Positions 45,452-54,395 of a DNA stretch of 64,000 nt are shown here, in pieces. Source of the stretch: Ignavibacteriota bacterium (GTDB taxonomy: Bacteria > Bacteroidota > Ignavibacteria > UBA10030 > BY39); assembly GCA_003327435.1 (NCBI GenBank), contig QOQV01000007.1:62001-126000 (forward strand), written 5' to 3'. The notes beneath the pieces were generated by a model. That model searched no databases. It saw only the letters and a program-made list of their open reading frames with translations, and was not told where the DNA came from. A program made the position numbers and the translations under genes. The first letter of the stretch is position 1. Each line of letters opens with the position of its first letter.

Positions 45452-47242
45452 TTAATTCCAACCTATTTTCTTACCTGAATTTTCTTTCTCCAATAATTTC
45501 ATCACCGGAGAAAAATATTCCAACATCGCTCTTGAATTTACATCCTCCCCCGTAACTTCTCTTATTAACACCCTCCAATCTTTTGTTTTACCTAACTTTA
45601 ACAGGTTCCATAGAAATTTCCCAACTTCCTTGTTTCCGTAATAGTTGCAATTGTGCGGATCCTGTTTCAAAATATTTTTTGCAATGTACATATGCAGTTG
45701 ATATTTGATTATAAATGCCATCGCATAATCGTAATACTGGGCGGGATCATCGTTGATATGAGTTTTTGTTGCAGCATCGCAGTATTCTTCACCTCTTGGT
45801 TCAGGTGGAACAATTCCCTGAAATTTCTTTACATACTCCCACCAGCGTTTGTTAAATTGATCAACAGGTAACGGCTCTTCATAAAAATCTCTTTCCCAGA
45901 ATGTCATAACACCAGCCGACCAGGGAATAAAAACCACATTATCGAGTGCTTCAGCTAAGAGCCATTTTGTTCTATCAACCTGCATATCGGCTGGCATTAC
46001 GCCAACTTCCTTCAAATATGCTGGCTGGCGAACTGCGAGTGATATTAATTCACCTATAGCTTCGTGGAATGCGCGATTTGCACCTCCACGCAAAACTACT
46101 GGAACATCAGGATTTGAATATGCAAGATAGTAATAAATGTGACCAAGTTCGTGATGTGTAGTTTCAAACCAATCATAGTTCGATTTAACACTCATCAGTG
46201 AACGCACATCTTGCTCATAATCGATATGCCAGGCAGAAGCGTGCGTATTTTTCTTTCGAGGCGAATCAGGTGGAAGCTCATACAAATCCGATTTCTCATA
46301 AAAAGATTTTGGCAGAGGTGGCATTCCAAGTGAAATATAAAAATTTTCAGCTTGTTGAACTATCCACTCTGGCGATTTACCTTTAAACAAATAATCTAAA
46401 TCAACGCCCTCTACCAATCCTGGCCAGGACTGTGCCCAGCGGTTTGAAATCCAGTGAGCAGGAATTAAATCTGGTACTGGTTGCTTATACTTTTCTGCAA
46501 GTTTATATTTTGCCCAGGTATGTAATTGCAAATAAAGTGGATTTAAATCATCTATAAATTGTTGCATCATATCAGTCATTTCCTTTACCGACATTTTATA
46601 ATCAGCAACCTGTAAATGGAAGAAAGAACTAAATCCCATTTCCTGAGCAACCTGATTACGAAGTTTCTGTAGTTCTATTAATCCAGGTTTTAGAGCTGGG
46701 CCGGTTTGTTTTGATACTTCCCAAATCTTTTTCCGCTCATTCAGATTTACTGATTTAAGAAGTATTTCATCTATACGATTTGGTGTTGTTTTCTCAATGC
46801 ATCTGTCACCAATCTTTTTCACACAAAATTCAAATCCATCAAGTATAGCGCTTTGATTTGCCTCAGCTTTTATTCTTGCACTTACAACCTCAGGTATTGT
46901 TCCGGGGGCAGAAGCAGCATTCAAAAGAATTTCTTCAAGTTGTCGGATATCCAATTCATCTAATAATTCCTTGTGTTTAAGGAAGTTTTTTGTTTTTTCA
47001 ATTACATATTTGCTGCCCATAAAGGCTGCCAGAGCTTCGTTTGCTCCAATTCTTTGTCCTGTGTGTTCAGGTTTTACATCTGTACTGGCTTTCCATTCAG
47101 CATTTGCAGCAGTTGTGTAAAGTCGCTGCCCAACCTGATTATACATTTTTAAGAACTCTTTGCACTCATTCTTAATATTGCTTCTTTCGCTTGAACAGGT
47201 TAAAAATATAAAACTTAGTACTATTACAAATAATTTTTTCAT
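45452..47242 (-). CDS. M2 family (angiotensin-converting-enzyme-like) peptidyl-dipeptidase lipoprotein
   Basis: A 596-residue zinc dipeptidyl carboxypeptidase. It has a lipoprotein signal with Cys at residue 16 (FLTCSS), an all-helical M2 fold, the zinc motif HELGH (~363) and the third ligand Glu in HEAIGE about 24 residues on. An ATG at 47257 would add five residues, but the ATG at 47242 has an ideal AAAGGTGAT ribosome site and starts the signal peptide directly. Family members remove C-terminal dipeptides; the lipid anchor places this one in the periplasm or on the outer membrane. It is the last gene of a four-gene minus-strand operon. Confidence 0.92.
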   Translation of the reverse strand: MKKLFVIVLSFIFLTCSSERSNIKNECKEFLKMYNQVGQRLYTTAANAEWKASTDVKPEHTGQRIGANEALAAFMGSKYVIEKTKNFLKHKELLDELDIRQLEEILLNAASAPGTIPEVVSARIKAEANQSAILDGFEFCVKKIGDRCIEKTTPNRIDEILLKSVNLNERKKIWEVSKQTGPALKPGLIELQKLRNQVAQEMGFSSFFHLQVADYKMSVKEMTDMMQQFIDDLNPLYLQLHTWAKYKLAEKYKQPVPDLIPAHWISNRWAQSWPGLVEGVDLDYLFKGKSPEWIVQQAENFYISLGMPPLPKSFYEKSDLYELPPDSPRKKNTHASAWHIDYEQDVRSLMSVKSNYDWFETTHHELGHIYYYLAYSNPDVPVVLRGGANRAFHEAIGELISLAVRQPAYLKEVGVMPADMQVDRTKWLLAEALDNVVFIPWSAGVMTFWERDFYEEPLPVDQFNKRWWEYVKKFQGIVPPEPRGEEYCDAATKTHINDDPAQYYDYAMAFIIKYQLHMYIAKNILKQDPHNCNYYGNKEVGKFLWNLLKLGKTKDWRVLIREVTGEDVNSRAMLEYFSPVMKLLEKENSGKKIGWN

Positions 47243-47246
47243 ACGA

Positions 47247-47816
47247 TCACCTTTCATTTTTTTCTTTAATAAATGCGGCGATTACCATACCGCCGAGTAT
47301 CCATCCAATTATTAAGTCAGCAGTCATTGCTGTTGTGTATCTCAGGGGAAAATACATCCAATTCCAGTTTTGAAAGTGAATCGCAAGAGATGCAAAAACA
47401 GCTAACACTGCTATGAAGATTACACGCTTCAAATATGTTTGAGAAACAGCAGTACTTCTAAGCAATATCCATCCAGCTATTGCGGCTGTTATTATATTAA
47501 TTATGATACCAACGATTATTTCCCTTATCATAGTTGGATCTCCGCCTTGGGGTAAAAAGAAAATCAAAGCAATAGGCCCATTTTTGACCCTCTCTACATA
47601 TTCCTTTACTGCCGATTCTTCATGCGTATCGGGTCTTGCAGGAATTATGTATGCGGCGTGTTCTTGCAATGAACCAAGCATAAAAATTGCCATTGTTTTA
47701 TCCTCTGGAACATTTTTAAAAGTATCTTTGTGAAAATCGAGCAGCATCCAGGCAATCATTCCCCATAAAGTTACAACGATGCCTGTAAGTATACTACTTA
47801 TAATTAATCGTTTCAT
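47247..47816 (-). CDS. Integral membrane protein of unknown function
   Basis: A 189-residue protein with four predicted membrane helices (~5-25, ~98-120, ~127-148, ~160-182) and one long extracytoplasmic loop (~28-95) that contains acidic and His residues. AGGAGA precedes the ATG. The stop is 4 nt before the M2 peptidase start codon, with the peptidase ribosome site inside this gene, so the two are translationally linked. I do not recognise the family. Confidence 0.7.
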   Translation of the reverse strand: MKRLIISSILTGIVVTLWGMIAWMLLDFHKDTFKNVPEDKTMAIFMLGSLQEHAAYIIPARPDTHEESAVKEYVERVKNGPIALIFFLPQGGDPTMIREIIVGIIINIITAAIAGWILLRSTAVSQTYLKRVIFIAVLAVFASLAIHFQNWNWMYFPLRYTTAMTADLIIGWILGGMVIAAFIKEKNER

Positions 47817-47824
47817 AAACTCTC

Positions 47825-48466
47825 CTACTTTTTAGTTTTTGTTTCGGGTATTGTTTTTATTGCCGATTCAACTTCCTCTTTCCATTCTTCCATCTTTTGT
47901 GGTGACGATTGAATCTGCCGATTTATATCATCCTTGCCAGGTTGAGAAAGGAAGTATTGTGTACCTTTAAATTTGTTCGATTCCAACACCGACTTATCCT
48001 TTTCTATTATGGTGTTTAATTTTTTTATTGCCGGTACTATTAATCTATCCCAGTTATAAGGATCAAACGCCGGAGGGGCAAGAGTATAGTAATTACTTAA
48101 ATCGGCATTGGTGGTGTTTAAATAAAGTTTTATATTATCGCAAGCTGAAATTAATTCAGCTGACAACTTTTTTACAGCTTCATCTGGCATTCTCTCAAAA
48201 AATCTAACCTCCTGAATGATTTTATCCAATTCTATTTTCAACGAATCCAATCCCGCTCGCTTCTGATTATAATAAAATTTCCAGTTTTTGTTGTTTTTGT
48301 TTTGAGAATAATAATTCTCAAATTTTTGGATTCCAACAACAATTTCAGCAACGCTTGCAGAAAAATTCACAATTTTCTTTTCTGCTTCAGAAAGTCCTTT
48401 CTCTTTTTTGCTACATCCTGCAATTAAAATAAACATCAACAAAAATATAATCAGATTACTTCTCAT
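47825..48466 (-). CDS. Hypothetical lipoprotein with helical body
   Basis: A 213-residue protein with a lipobox LIAGC (Cys18). The rest is Lys/Glu-rich and predicted helical, with a segment that resembles a coiled coil (~25-105). No catalytic motif is seen. Its ATG overlaps the stop of the upstream gene (ATGA), and it lies 8 nt before the membrane-protein gene. Family unknown. Confidence 0.7.
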   Translation of the reverse strand: MRSNLIIFLLMFILIAGCSKKEKGLSEAEKKIVNFSASVAEIVVGIQKFENYYSQNKNNKNWKFYYNQKRAGLDSLKIELDKIIQEVRFFERMPDEAVKKLSAELISACDNIKLYLNTTNADLSNYYTLAPPAFDPYNWDRLIVPAIKKLNTIIEKDKSVLESNKFKGTQYFLSQPGKDDINRQIQSSPQKMEEWKEEVESAIKTIPETKTKK

Positions 48467-49305
48467 AAACTCGAAATATTAGTTAATATTAATTCATCAA
48501 TTATGTCCATATATCCAATAACGTCCGGATTTGATGGACCAATTACAGCAACATTTTTAATAAGAAATGTTCTTTTTATAAGTCCTTCGCTGGATAAATA
48601 TTCTATACAAGTTATATTTGAATCATCTATTAGTTGTGCATCCTTAAATTTATAACTCCATTTAATTACATGGCTGTTAAATTTTCCTCCTGGTGTACTT
48701 ACGATTTCTTTCCGGATTATCTCCTTGTCAATCTTCATTATTGGATTATTTACAAAATTCCATTGGCTCCCAATTTTTAGTGGATATTTATAAACTAAGC
48801 TTGGAGGAGATTCGATATACAATGAGTCCTGGTGTGATTCGTGTACTTCAGTAAAGTAATTAATGAGCGAGTATATATTATTGAAATTCAATCCTACAAA
48901 TTGCAATTTTAAATCTGTATAAGTTTTTGGTGAGGCAACACCACCACCTGAATAGGCATACCGATAGAGTGCATTTGGTTTTGAGATATAATAAGTACTT
49001 CGAATCAAGTTGTAAGAAATTGGATGGTTTTGTTCTTTTAGCACAAATGTAGTTATTCCGTTTTCAAATGTGTATTTCCCTTCCGATATAACTTCGATTA
49101 TTTCTGATCGTGAGTTAGTATCAGGTACATAATTAATACTATCAATTGGTCTAAAGTTAGTCATAAGAAATGTACGATTATATTTCCAACTAAGCCCTTC
49201 CTCCAAAGGATAATTGTAATATCCATCAAAACCAATCGGTGCGTCGCTACAACTAAAAAATAGAATCAAAAAAATAGGAGTGAAAAATAATTTAAGTTTT
49301 TTCAT
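48463..49305 (-). CDS. Hypothetical lipoprotein, beta-rich
   Basis: A 280-residue protein whose signal peptide ends LFFSC (Cys19), a slightly degenerate lipobox. The mature part is predominantly beta with the opening YYNYPLEEGLSWKY pattern, which is common in Bacteroidota lipoproteins of unknown role. It is the first gene of the operon that ends in the M2 peptidase. Confidence 0.7.
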   Translation of the reverse strand: MKKLKLFFTPIFLILFFSCSDAPIGFDGYYNYPLEEGLSWKYNRTFLMTNFRPIDSINYVPDTNSRSEIIEVISEGKYTFENGITTFVLKEQNHPISYNLIRSTYYISKPNALYRYAYSGGGVASPKTYTDLKLQFVGLNFNNIYSLINYFTEVHESHQDSLYIESPPSLVYKYPLKIGSQWNFVNNPIMKIDKEIIRKEIVSTPGGKFNSHVIKWSYKFKDAQLIDDSNITCIEYLSSEGLIKRTFLIKNVAVIGPSNPDVIGYMDIIDELILTNISSL

Positions 49306-49334
49306 AGTAAAGATTCTTCATTAGTTACGATAGA

Positions 49335-49362
49335 AATATAATTATTTGGGTTCGAAAATCAA
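49335..49362 (-). promoter_or_regulatory. Predicted promoter of the lipoprotein-M2 peptidase operon
   Basis: On the minus strand TTGATT (49362-49357), 16 bp, TATATT (49340-49335), 30-57 bp upstream of the ATG at 49305. Confidence 0.4.
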
Positions 49363-49386
49363 AAGATGACCTTTAAAAATTTTTAT

Positions 49387-49415
49387 TTGGAAATGCAAAA
49401 TCTAATTATTAATTT
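49387..49415 (+). promoter_or_regulatory. Predicted promoter of the 62-residue membrane protein
   Basis: TTGGAA (49387-49392), 17 bp, TAATTT (49410-49415), about 40 bp before the ATG at 49456. It is divergent from the lipoprotein promoter. Confidence 0.3.
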
Positions 49416-49455
49416 AAAACAAAAGATTTGTGATTAAATAATAACAGGTAATAAA

Positions 49456-49644
49456 ATGAAATCGTGGTTTTGGACACTATTAGGAATTGGCATTGGTGCT
49501 GCTATAACATATATCCTCTTAAAACAAGAAAAAGAAGAGAAAAACGAAGGTTATCCCTTGTTTATGATGCGTAAGGCGAAGGGTACTATAAATGATCAGG
49601 TTTATGCAGGTGTTGAAGTTAATGATGAAGAAGAGTGGATTTAA
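49456..49644 (+). CDS. Small single-pass membrane protein
   Basis: The 62-residue product has one hydrophobic segment near the N-terminus (residues 2-22, with GIGIGA) followed by a charged, Glu/Lys-rich cytoplasmic tail ending DEEEW. AGGT lies at suitable spacing before the ATG. The hydrophobic helix plus charged tail recalls YtxH-like small proteins. It is a separate transcription unit with its own likely promoter. Function unknown. Confidence 0.6.
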   Translation: MKSWFWTLLGIGIGAAITYILLKQEKEEKNEGYPLFMMRKAKGTINDQVYAGVEVNDEEEWI

Positions 49645-49689
49645 CTAATAGGATATCTTTTATAAATTATCTTTTCAAAGCTCAAAATA

Positions 49690-49918
49690 AAATTTATTCC
49701 ATTTATTATGGAATAATATGGGATTTTTGCTATCCTTTGAATACCAATTAGAGTTACATGACACCTGATATGATGCAGAAGGATAAATTGTGGTCTAAAA
49801 TTGTGTAGCCAGTGTTCTAATTGTGCTTGAAATCAGGAAGAAAGATATTGTTAAGGATACAAACCACCAGAACCAAGCATGCGTTCGTGCTTTAAAATTT
49901 GGGAACATATACTTTTTT
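49690..49918 (-). ncRNA. Candidate structured small RNA
   Basis: The predicted start is near 49918, from the promoter at 49925-49953. The transcript contains a long-range stem, TTTGTATCCTT (49863-49853) with AAGGATAgCAAA (49737-49726), 11 pairs with one bulge. After a small internal loop it extends by AATATC with GGTATT, and further inside by CCTGAT with ATCAGG. It ends at a hairpin, TTATTCCAT-AATAA-ATGGAATAA (49716-49694), followed by ATTTTATTTT. The shape, a long hairpin with internal loops and flanking promoter and terminator, recalls 6S-type RNAs, but I cannot identify it as one. Confidence 0.33.
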
Positions 49919-49924
49919 ATTTTT

Positions 49925-49953
49925 AATATAATTAACTTTTTTTAGGAAGTCAA
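49925..49953 (-). promoter_or_regulatory. Orphan sigma70-like promoter reading into the gene-free region
   Basis: On the minus strand TTGACT (49953-49948), 17 bp, TATATT (49930-49925). It is one of the best matches in the window and points away from the DUF2851 gene into a region without an ORF. Confidence 0.45.
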
Positions 49954-49971
49954 GTATAAAAACTATTTTTT

Positions 49972-51471
49972 TCAATTTTTATAAATTGCACATTCGTCGC
50001 ATTTATCCTCCAAACAGTAAAACTTGTATAGCTGAATTAAACCCTGATAAAGAATTGCATTATCAATTTTCAACCTTTTTTGAATTAACTCCTCATCCAT
50101 CTTTTTAATAAGGAAGTTAGATTTGTTTATTTTTATTTTCTCGTAAGTGTGTATGACATTTTCTCTCAGCTCTCTTTTTCTGAATATTCTGGCATATAAC
50201 AGTAAAATTGGGATTACAACATTTATAACAATCTCTGTTATTTTTTCTTTACCGATCAACACTTTTATTTCCCTGTCGGATTTTTTATCAAACCTGTAAT
50301 GAGTCCTCCAGTAATGATTTGAATATACTCTGAAGATTTTAATAAGTTCTTGAATTTTTTCTGACGAATCAACTGCGTTATCCATAAAAAGTTTTAACAA
50401 ATTTTTAAAAAGACCTTCGTATAAAATTTTGTATGTTAAAGTTGCTGCGCCAGATAGGCGCAAAGTAGGAAAATTCTCGGGTCTTAATCTAAAAAATTGC
50501 CACTCCACTAATTTAATACCTGGCGATGGAATCGCTGGATTTGCCAACTCAAAATTTTTATTAATCGACTCTACATAAGTTTGAGTTTCTTTTTCTTTGA
50601 TTCTACCTGCTTCTGGTACCAATCCTGAATAAACGAAAAGTACGCTTTCTATCAACGAAATTCTTTCTGACTCTTTTGGTGGAAGTTCCAATTTCCGCAA
50701 TGTGTTTAGTGTAACAATTCTTGAAAGTTTTAAAAATGGTAATTGATTTTTGGTATATCCAAGCGACTCGAAAAGATATTCATAAAAAATTTGTTCCCAA
50801 TATTTTATATCTGAAAAATCTTTCACATCGTACTCAACTTCAAAACTCGGGATATCTTCAATCTTAATTTCATATGTATCACCGTCGTATTTAATTATTG
50901 GTTCTTTCAATTTTTCGTAACGAATTAGCTCTTTTAACCTTTCGTCCATTCTGCGGATTTTGTACTCAAGTCGTTCAATCGATAGTTTTTTCAACCATTC
51001 TTTTAGACTCACATCAGCAATATCTTTATTACGACATTTCAGGGAGATAAATTCCGTAACTGGTTCTTTATAAATCTCTTCATATGCCTTTTCAATGATA
51101 GATTCGTCCAAAAACGGTTCGAGATATAAAATTGGCACATTTCGGTTTGATTTTGTTACAGTTCTATGCTGAGATGATTCTTTGACTGGTGAATATACCA
51201 CATGCAAAATCACTTTGTCATATTTTGGATCATTGTTATGTTGATGAAGATTCCAATCAGAAACATTTATATGAATCTCAACATCTCCCACATAAAGTGT
51301 GCTCCCGATGTAAATTTTTGCATTTAGAAAATCAGGACCGCCATTGGGATTGCTTCTTCCAGCAGAAACGACTCTTATATTTTTTCCATCACTAGTTACA
51401 AGAGGTAAATTGACAAATGTTTGCTTCTTCCAGATCCTCCTCAATATTTTTTCAGAAATTTTTGTCTTCAT
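49972..51471 (-). CDS. DUF2851 family protein
   Basis: A 499-residue protein that matches the DUF2851 family of Bacteroidota-group bacteria. It has the N-terminal block ending GGPDFLNAKI (~40-50), GDVEIHINVSDW (~58-69) and HVVY, and a C-terminal CDECAIYKN-type Cys-rich end. The family has no known function; part of its N-terminus has a nuclease-like look (D/E-x-E in GDVEIH), which is speculative. A strong AGGAGG ribosome site precedes the ATG. It is the last gene of the long minus-strand run beginning at 60455, 34 bp after pyrF. Confidence 0.85.
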   Translation of the reverse strand: MKTKISEKILRRIWKKQTFVNLPLVTSDGKNIRVVSAGRSNPNGGPDFLNAKIYIGSTLYVGDVEIHINVSDWNLHQHNNDPKYDKVILHVVYSPVKESSQHRTVTKSNRNVPILYLEPFLDESIIEKAYEEIYKEPVTEFISLKCRNKDIADVSLKEWLKKLSIERLEYKIRRMDERLKELIRYEKLKEPIIKYDGDTYEIKIEDIPSFEVEYDVKDFSDIKYWEQIFYEYLFESLGYTKNQLPFLKLSRIVTLNTLRKLELPPKESERISLIESVLFVYSGLVPEAGRIKEKETQTYVESINKNFELANPAIPSPGIKLVEWQFFRLRPENFPTLRLSGAATLTYKILYEGLFKNLLKLFMDNAVDSSEKIQELIKIFRVYSNHYWRTHYRFDKKSDREIKVLIGKEKITEIVINVVIPILLLYARIFRKRELRENVIHTYEKIKINKSNFLIKKMDEELIQKRLKIDNAILYQGLIQLYKFYCLEDKCDECAIYKN

Positions 51472-51505
51472 AATTTTGCCTCCTTATATAAAGACAATTG
51501 TTTAG

Positions 51506-52327
51506 CTATGTATAATATTTTTTCCTACAAGAATTAATCTCTGATAAATATTTTTCTGCTAATTTCCTTACACTTTCCTGAAAATTGTTTGATGTTGAGG
51601 GAAAAATTATTGAGCGCCCAACATTAATTACAGCATTATATCCATCGTCTGAGCAACCATATTTAATCGTTTTTTCGAGATCTCCTTTTTGAGCACCAAT
51701 ACCTGGAATAAGAAAAGGCATTTCCATTAATAGCGTTCTCAACTTTTTTAATTCAGCAATATGAGTAGCTCCAACCACTAAACCAATGTTATCGTGCTGA
51801 TTCCACTTTTTCGCCTTTAATGCTACATGTTCAAATAAGGGTTTACCAGATACACTCAGGTGTTGAAAATCTTTTGAGCCCAAATTAGAAGTAACGCATA
51901 ATATAAATACACCTTTTTCTGAAAAATTTATAAACGGTTCAATTGCATCAAATCCCATATAGGGATTCACTGTAGCAGCATCGAAGTTAAAAAGTTTGAA
52001 AAGCGTATCAGCTTGTTTTTGTGCTGTGTTGCCGATATCACCACGCTTACCATCTGCAATTTTTATTATACCATCCGGAATTAGTTCCAGAGATTTTTCT
52101 AATGCTTGCATTCCTTTAATTCCGGTCTCTTCATAGAAAGCAAGATTAAATTTATAAGCACATACCAAGTCATGAGTAACCTGGATAATTGAACGATTAA
52201 ACTCTAACTGTGGGTTTTCTGATTTCTTGAAACTTTCGGGAATTCGACTGATATCAGAATCAAGTCCAATACATAATAACGAGTTCTTATCCTGTTGGAT
52301 TTTTAAGAGTTTCTGGTTAAAGTTCAT
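51506..52327 (-). CDS. pyrF: Orotidine-5'-phosphate decarboxylase
   Basis: PyrF converts OMP to UMP, the last step of de novo pyrimidine synthesis. The 273-residue length and motifs fit the longer (mycobacterial/archaeal-like, type 2) subfamily. The catalytic block is DGKRGDIGNTA (~93-103), which supplies the Lys-Asp network, with an N-terminal GLDSD, NPYMG and VGAT segments, and a C-terminal phosphate-binding IPGIGAQKGD. It starts 3 nt after the S9 peptidase stop with no Shine-Dalgarno sequence of its own, so translation is probably coupled. Other pyr genes are not in the window. Confidence 0.95.
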   Translation of the reverse strand: MNFNQKLLKIQQDKNSLLCIGLDSDISRIPESFKKSENPQLEFNRSIIQVTHDLVCAYKFNLAFYEETGIKGMQALEKSLELIPDGIIKIADGKRGDIGNTAQKQADTLFKLFNFDAATVNPYMGFDAIEPFINFSEKGVFILCVTSNLGSKDFQHLSVSGKPLFEHVALKAKKWNQHDNIGLVVGATHIAELKKLRTLLMEMPFLIPGIGAQKGDLEKTIKYGCSDDGYNAVINVGRSIIFPSTSNNFQESVRKLAEKYLSEINSCRKKYYT

Positions 52328-52330
52328 AAT

Positions 52331-54376
52331 TTATTTTTGCCATTCTTTTAACCAATCGAGCATTGTTTGATACCATAACACAATATTTTGTGGTTTCATA
52401 ATCCAGTGTCCTTCGTCAGCAAACCAGAGGAATTTTGAAGGAATACCTCTTCGTTGTAATGCAGTAAACAATTCCATCCCCTGCTGGATAGGAACACGGA
52501 AATCGAGTTCACCATGAGTTATTAAGGTTGGTGTTTTAAAGTTTTTAGCAAGATAATTGGGAGACCATTTCAAGTATAATTCGGGATTACTCCAGGGTGT
52601 TCCACCCATTTCCCACTCTGGAAACCAAAGTTCTTCAGTAGTTCCATACATTGCTTCCAAATTATATACACCAGCATGTGTTATTAAAGCAGCAAAGCGA
52701 TCTGTATTTCCTAAAATCCAATTTACCATATAACCGCCAAAACTTCCACCGTAAGCATATAAGCGATTTGGATCAATATAACCTGTTGCAAGCATATAAT
52801 CTACAGCTTTCATTAAGCTGATATAGCATTTACCTCCCCAATCTTTGCTGATGGCTTCAACAAATTTTTGTCCATAACCCGGGCTACCTTCTGGATTTGT
52901 AAACATAACAACATAACCAGCACCGGGAAAAACCTGCCAGTCGGCTCTAAATGCATTTCCAAACATTTGCTGAGGTCCACCATGAATAATAAGTAGCAAT
53001 GGATATTTTTTTGAAGGATCAAAATCGGGCGGTTTAACAATCCAACCATGTACTTTACCATCAGCACCATCAAACCAGACCTCTTCACCTTTCGCTAATT
53101 TTACTTCATCTAAGAATTTTTTGTTGATATTTGTAATCTGGTTTAATTTGTTCTGCTTTAAATCAAAGGTAAAAATTTCATTTGGCCTGGATATCTCTCT
53201 ACGAGTAAATGTCAGAATATTGCCGTCTTTTGCGATACGCAGATTTTCGTGCCAGAAAGGTCCTTCAATAATAGGTTTAACCATACGGTTCAAATCAACA
53301 GAGTAAATTGATATGTTACCTTTCACTTCAGCAGAGAAATAAATTTTTCTTGAATCGCTACTCCATACGAGATCATCGACCCAGTTATCAAAATTGCTTT
53401 CATCAGTTAAAATTTTTGTCTCACCTGTTGTTCGATTGTATATAAGTACACGCCAAAGATCAGCTTCATATCCATAAGTTTTCTGAGAGCGATATGCAAT
53501 ATATTTTCCATCTGGAGAATAACGGGGCGAAACATCGGCTCCCTGGCTTACACTAATCTTTCTTGGCTCACCACCTGTTACAGGTATTATGTAAATGTCG
53601 TTGTTTGTACTTTCTGCTAACTTTTTGTCCATATTTGTGCTGAATGCAAGCTCTTTACCATCAGGTGAAATTTGTAAATCCTCAGTACCATTAAGTGCTA
53701 TAGGTGGAATTGTGAATTTACCATTTGTAAGTTGTTTTATATTTTTTCCTTCAAGCTCCGTCTGGAAAATATGGTTTCTTGTTTCTTCAATCCATACATT
53801 CCAATGTCTATAAAGTAATTCATCGAATATTCTGGCTTTTACTTTACTTTCGGATTTTTCTTGATCCTTTTTTTCATTACAGGATTTATCCTTTGACCAA
53901 TCGCCTGTAAAACAATCAGGATAAACATTTGACAGAAAAAACAGCGATTTTCCATCTGGAGCCCAGATGTGGTTTGAAGTTCCAGAGGGCATTGATGTAA
54001 TTTTTTTTGCTTCACCCCCCTGAACATTTATTAAATAAATTTGCGGTGCCACATCGCGAGTTGATTGAAAGGCGATATATTTTCCATCGGGTGACCACCT
54101 TGGTCGTTCATCAGATTTCGGACTATTGGTGAGCTGGCGCAACTCGCTCCCTGAAGTAGATACAAGCCATATATCACTGTTGCTGCTATTTTTTTCCTTA
54201 CAAACTACCGTTGCAGTAAAAGCAATCCACTTACCATCCGGTGAAATTTGCGGATCAGTAACTCTTGTGAATTTAAATATATCATCAATTCCAAACAATC
54301 TTTTTTCTTGAGAATAAATATTTAGAGAGAGTAATACTAAAAGTAGGATTAGTTTTATTTGTGTTCTATATTTCAT
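52331..54376 (-). CDS. S9 family serine peptidase (acylaminoacyl/dipeptidyl-peptidase type), exported
   Basis: A 681-residue protein with a signal peptide (1-22, ending IYSQ). The beta-propeller (~30-410) has repeated WSPDGKYIAF/YSPDGKYIAY blades, and the C-terminal alpha/beta hydrolase (~420-681) has catalytic Ser in GGSFGGY, Asp in GELDFRVP and His in DEGHW. It is a tandem paralogue of the next gene, with which it shares an almost identical domain plan. GGAG lies before the ATG. Two adjacent exported S9 peptidases suggest division of labour on peptide substrates. Confidence 0.93.
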   Translation of the reverse strand: MKYRTQIKLILLLVLLSLNIYSQEKRLFGIDDIFKFTRVTDPQISPDGKWIAFTATVVCKEKNSSNSDIWLVSTSGSELRQLTNSPKSDERPRWSPDGKYIAFQSTRDVAPQIYLINVQGGEAKKITSMPSGTSNHIWAPDGKSLFFLSNVYPDCFTGDWSKDKSCNEKKDQEKSESKVKARIFDELLYRHWNVWIEETRNHIFQTELEGKNIKQLTNGKFTIPPIALNGTEDLQISPDGKELAFSTNMDKKLAESTNNDIYIIPVTGGEPRKISVSQGADVSPRYSPDGKYIAYRSQKTYGYEADLWRVLIYNRTTGETKILTDESNFDNWVDDLVWSSDSRKIYFSAEVKGNISIYSVDLNRMVKPIIEGPFWHENLRIAKDGNILTFTRREISRPNEIFTFDLKQNKLNQITNINKKFLDEVKLAKGEEVWFDGADGKVHGWIVKPPDFDPSKKYPLLLIIHGGPQQMFGNAFRADWQVFPGAGYVVMFTNPEGSPGYGQKFVEAISKDWGGKCYISLMKAVDYMLATGYIDPNRLYAYGGSFGGYMVNWILGNTDRFAALITHAGVYNLEAMYGTTEELWFPEWEMGGTPWSNPELYLKWSPNYLAKNFKTPTLITHGELDFRVPIQQGMELFTALQRRGIPSKFLWFADEGHWIMKPQNIVLWYQTMLDWLKEWQK

Positions 54377-54395
54377 TTTAAAAACTCCTGATTAT

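Larger units (their letters stand above)
49645..49971. other. Gene-free region with a possible small RNA
   Basis: This 327-bp gap between the small membrane-protein gene and the convergent DUF2851 gene has no credible ORF. It contains the predicted promoter, structured segment and hairpin described at 49690-49953. Confidence 0.5.
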
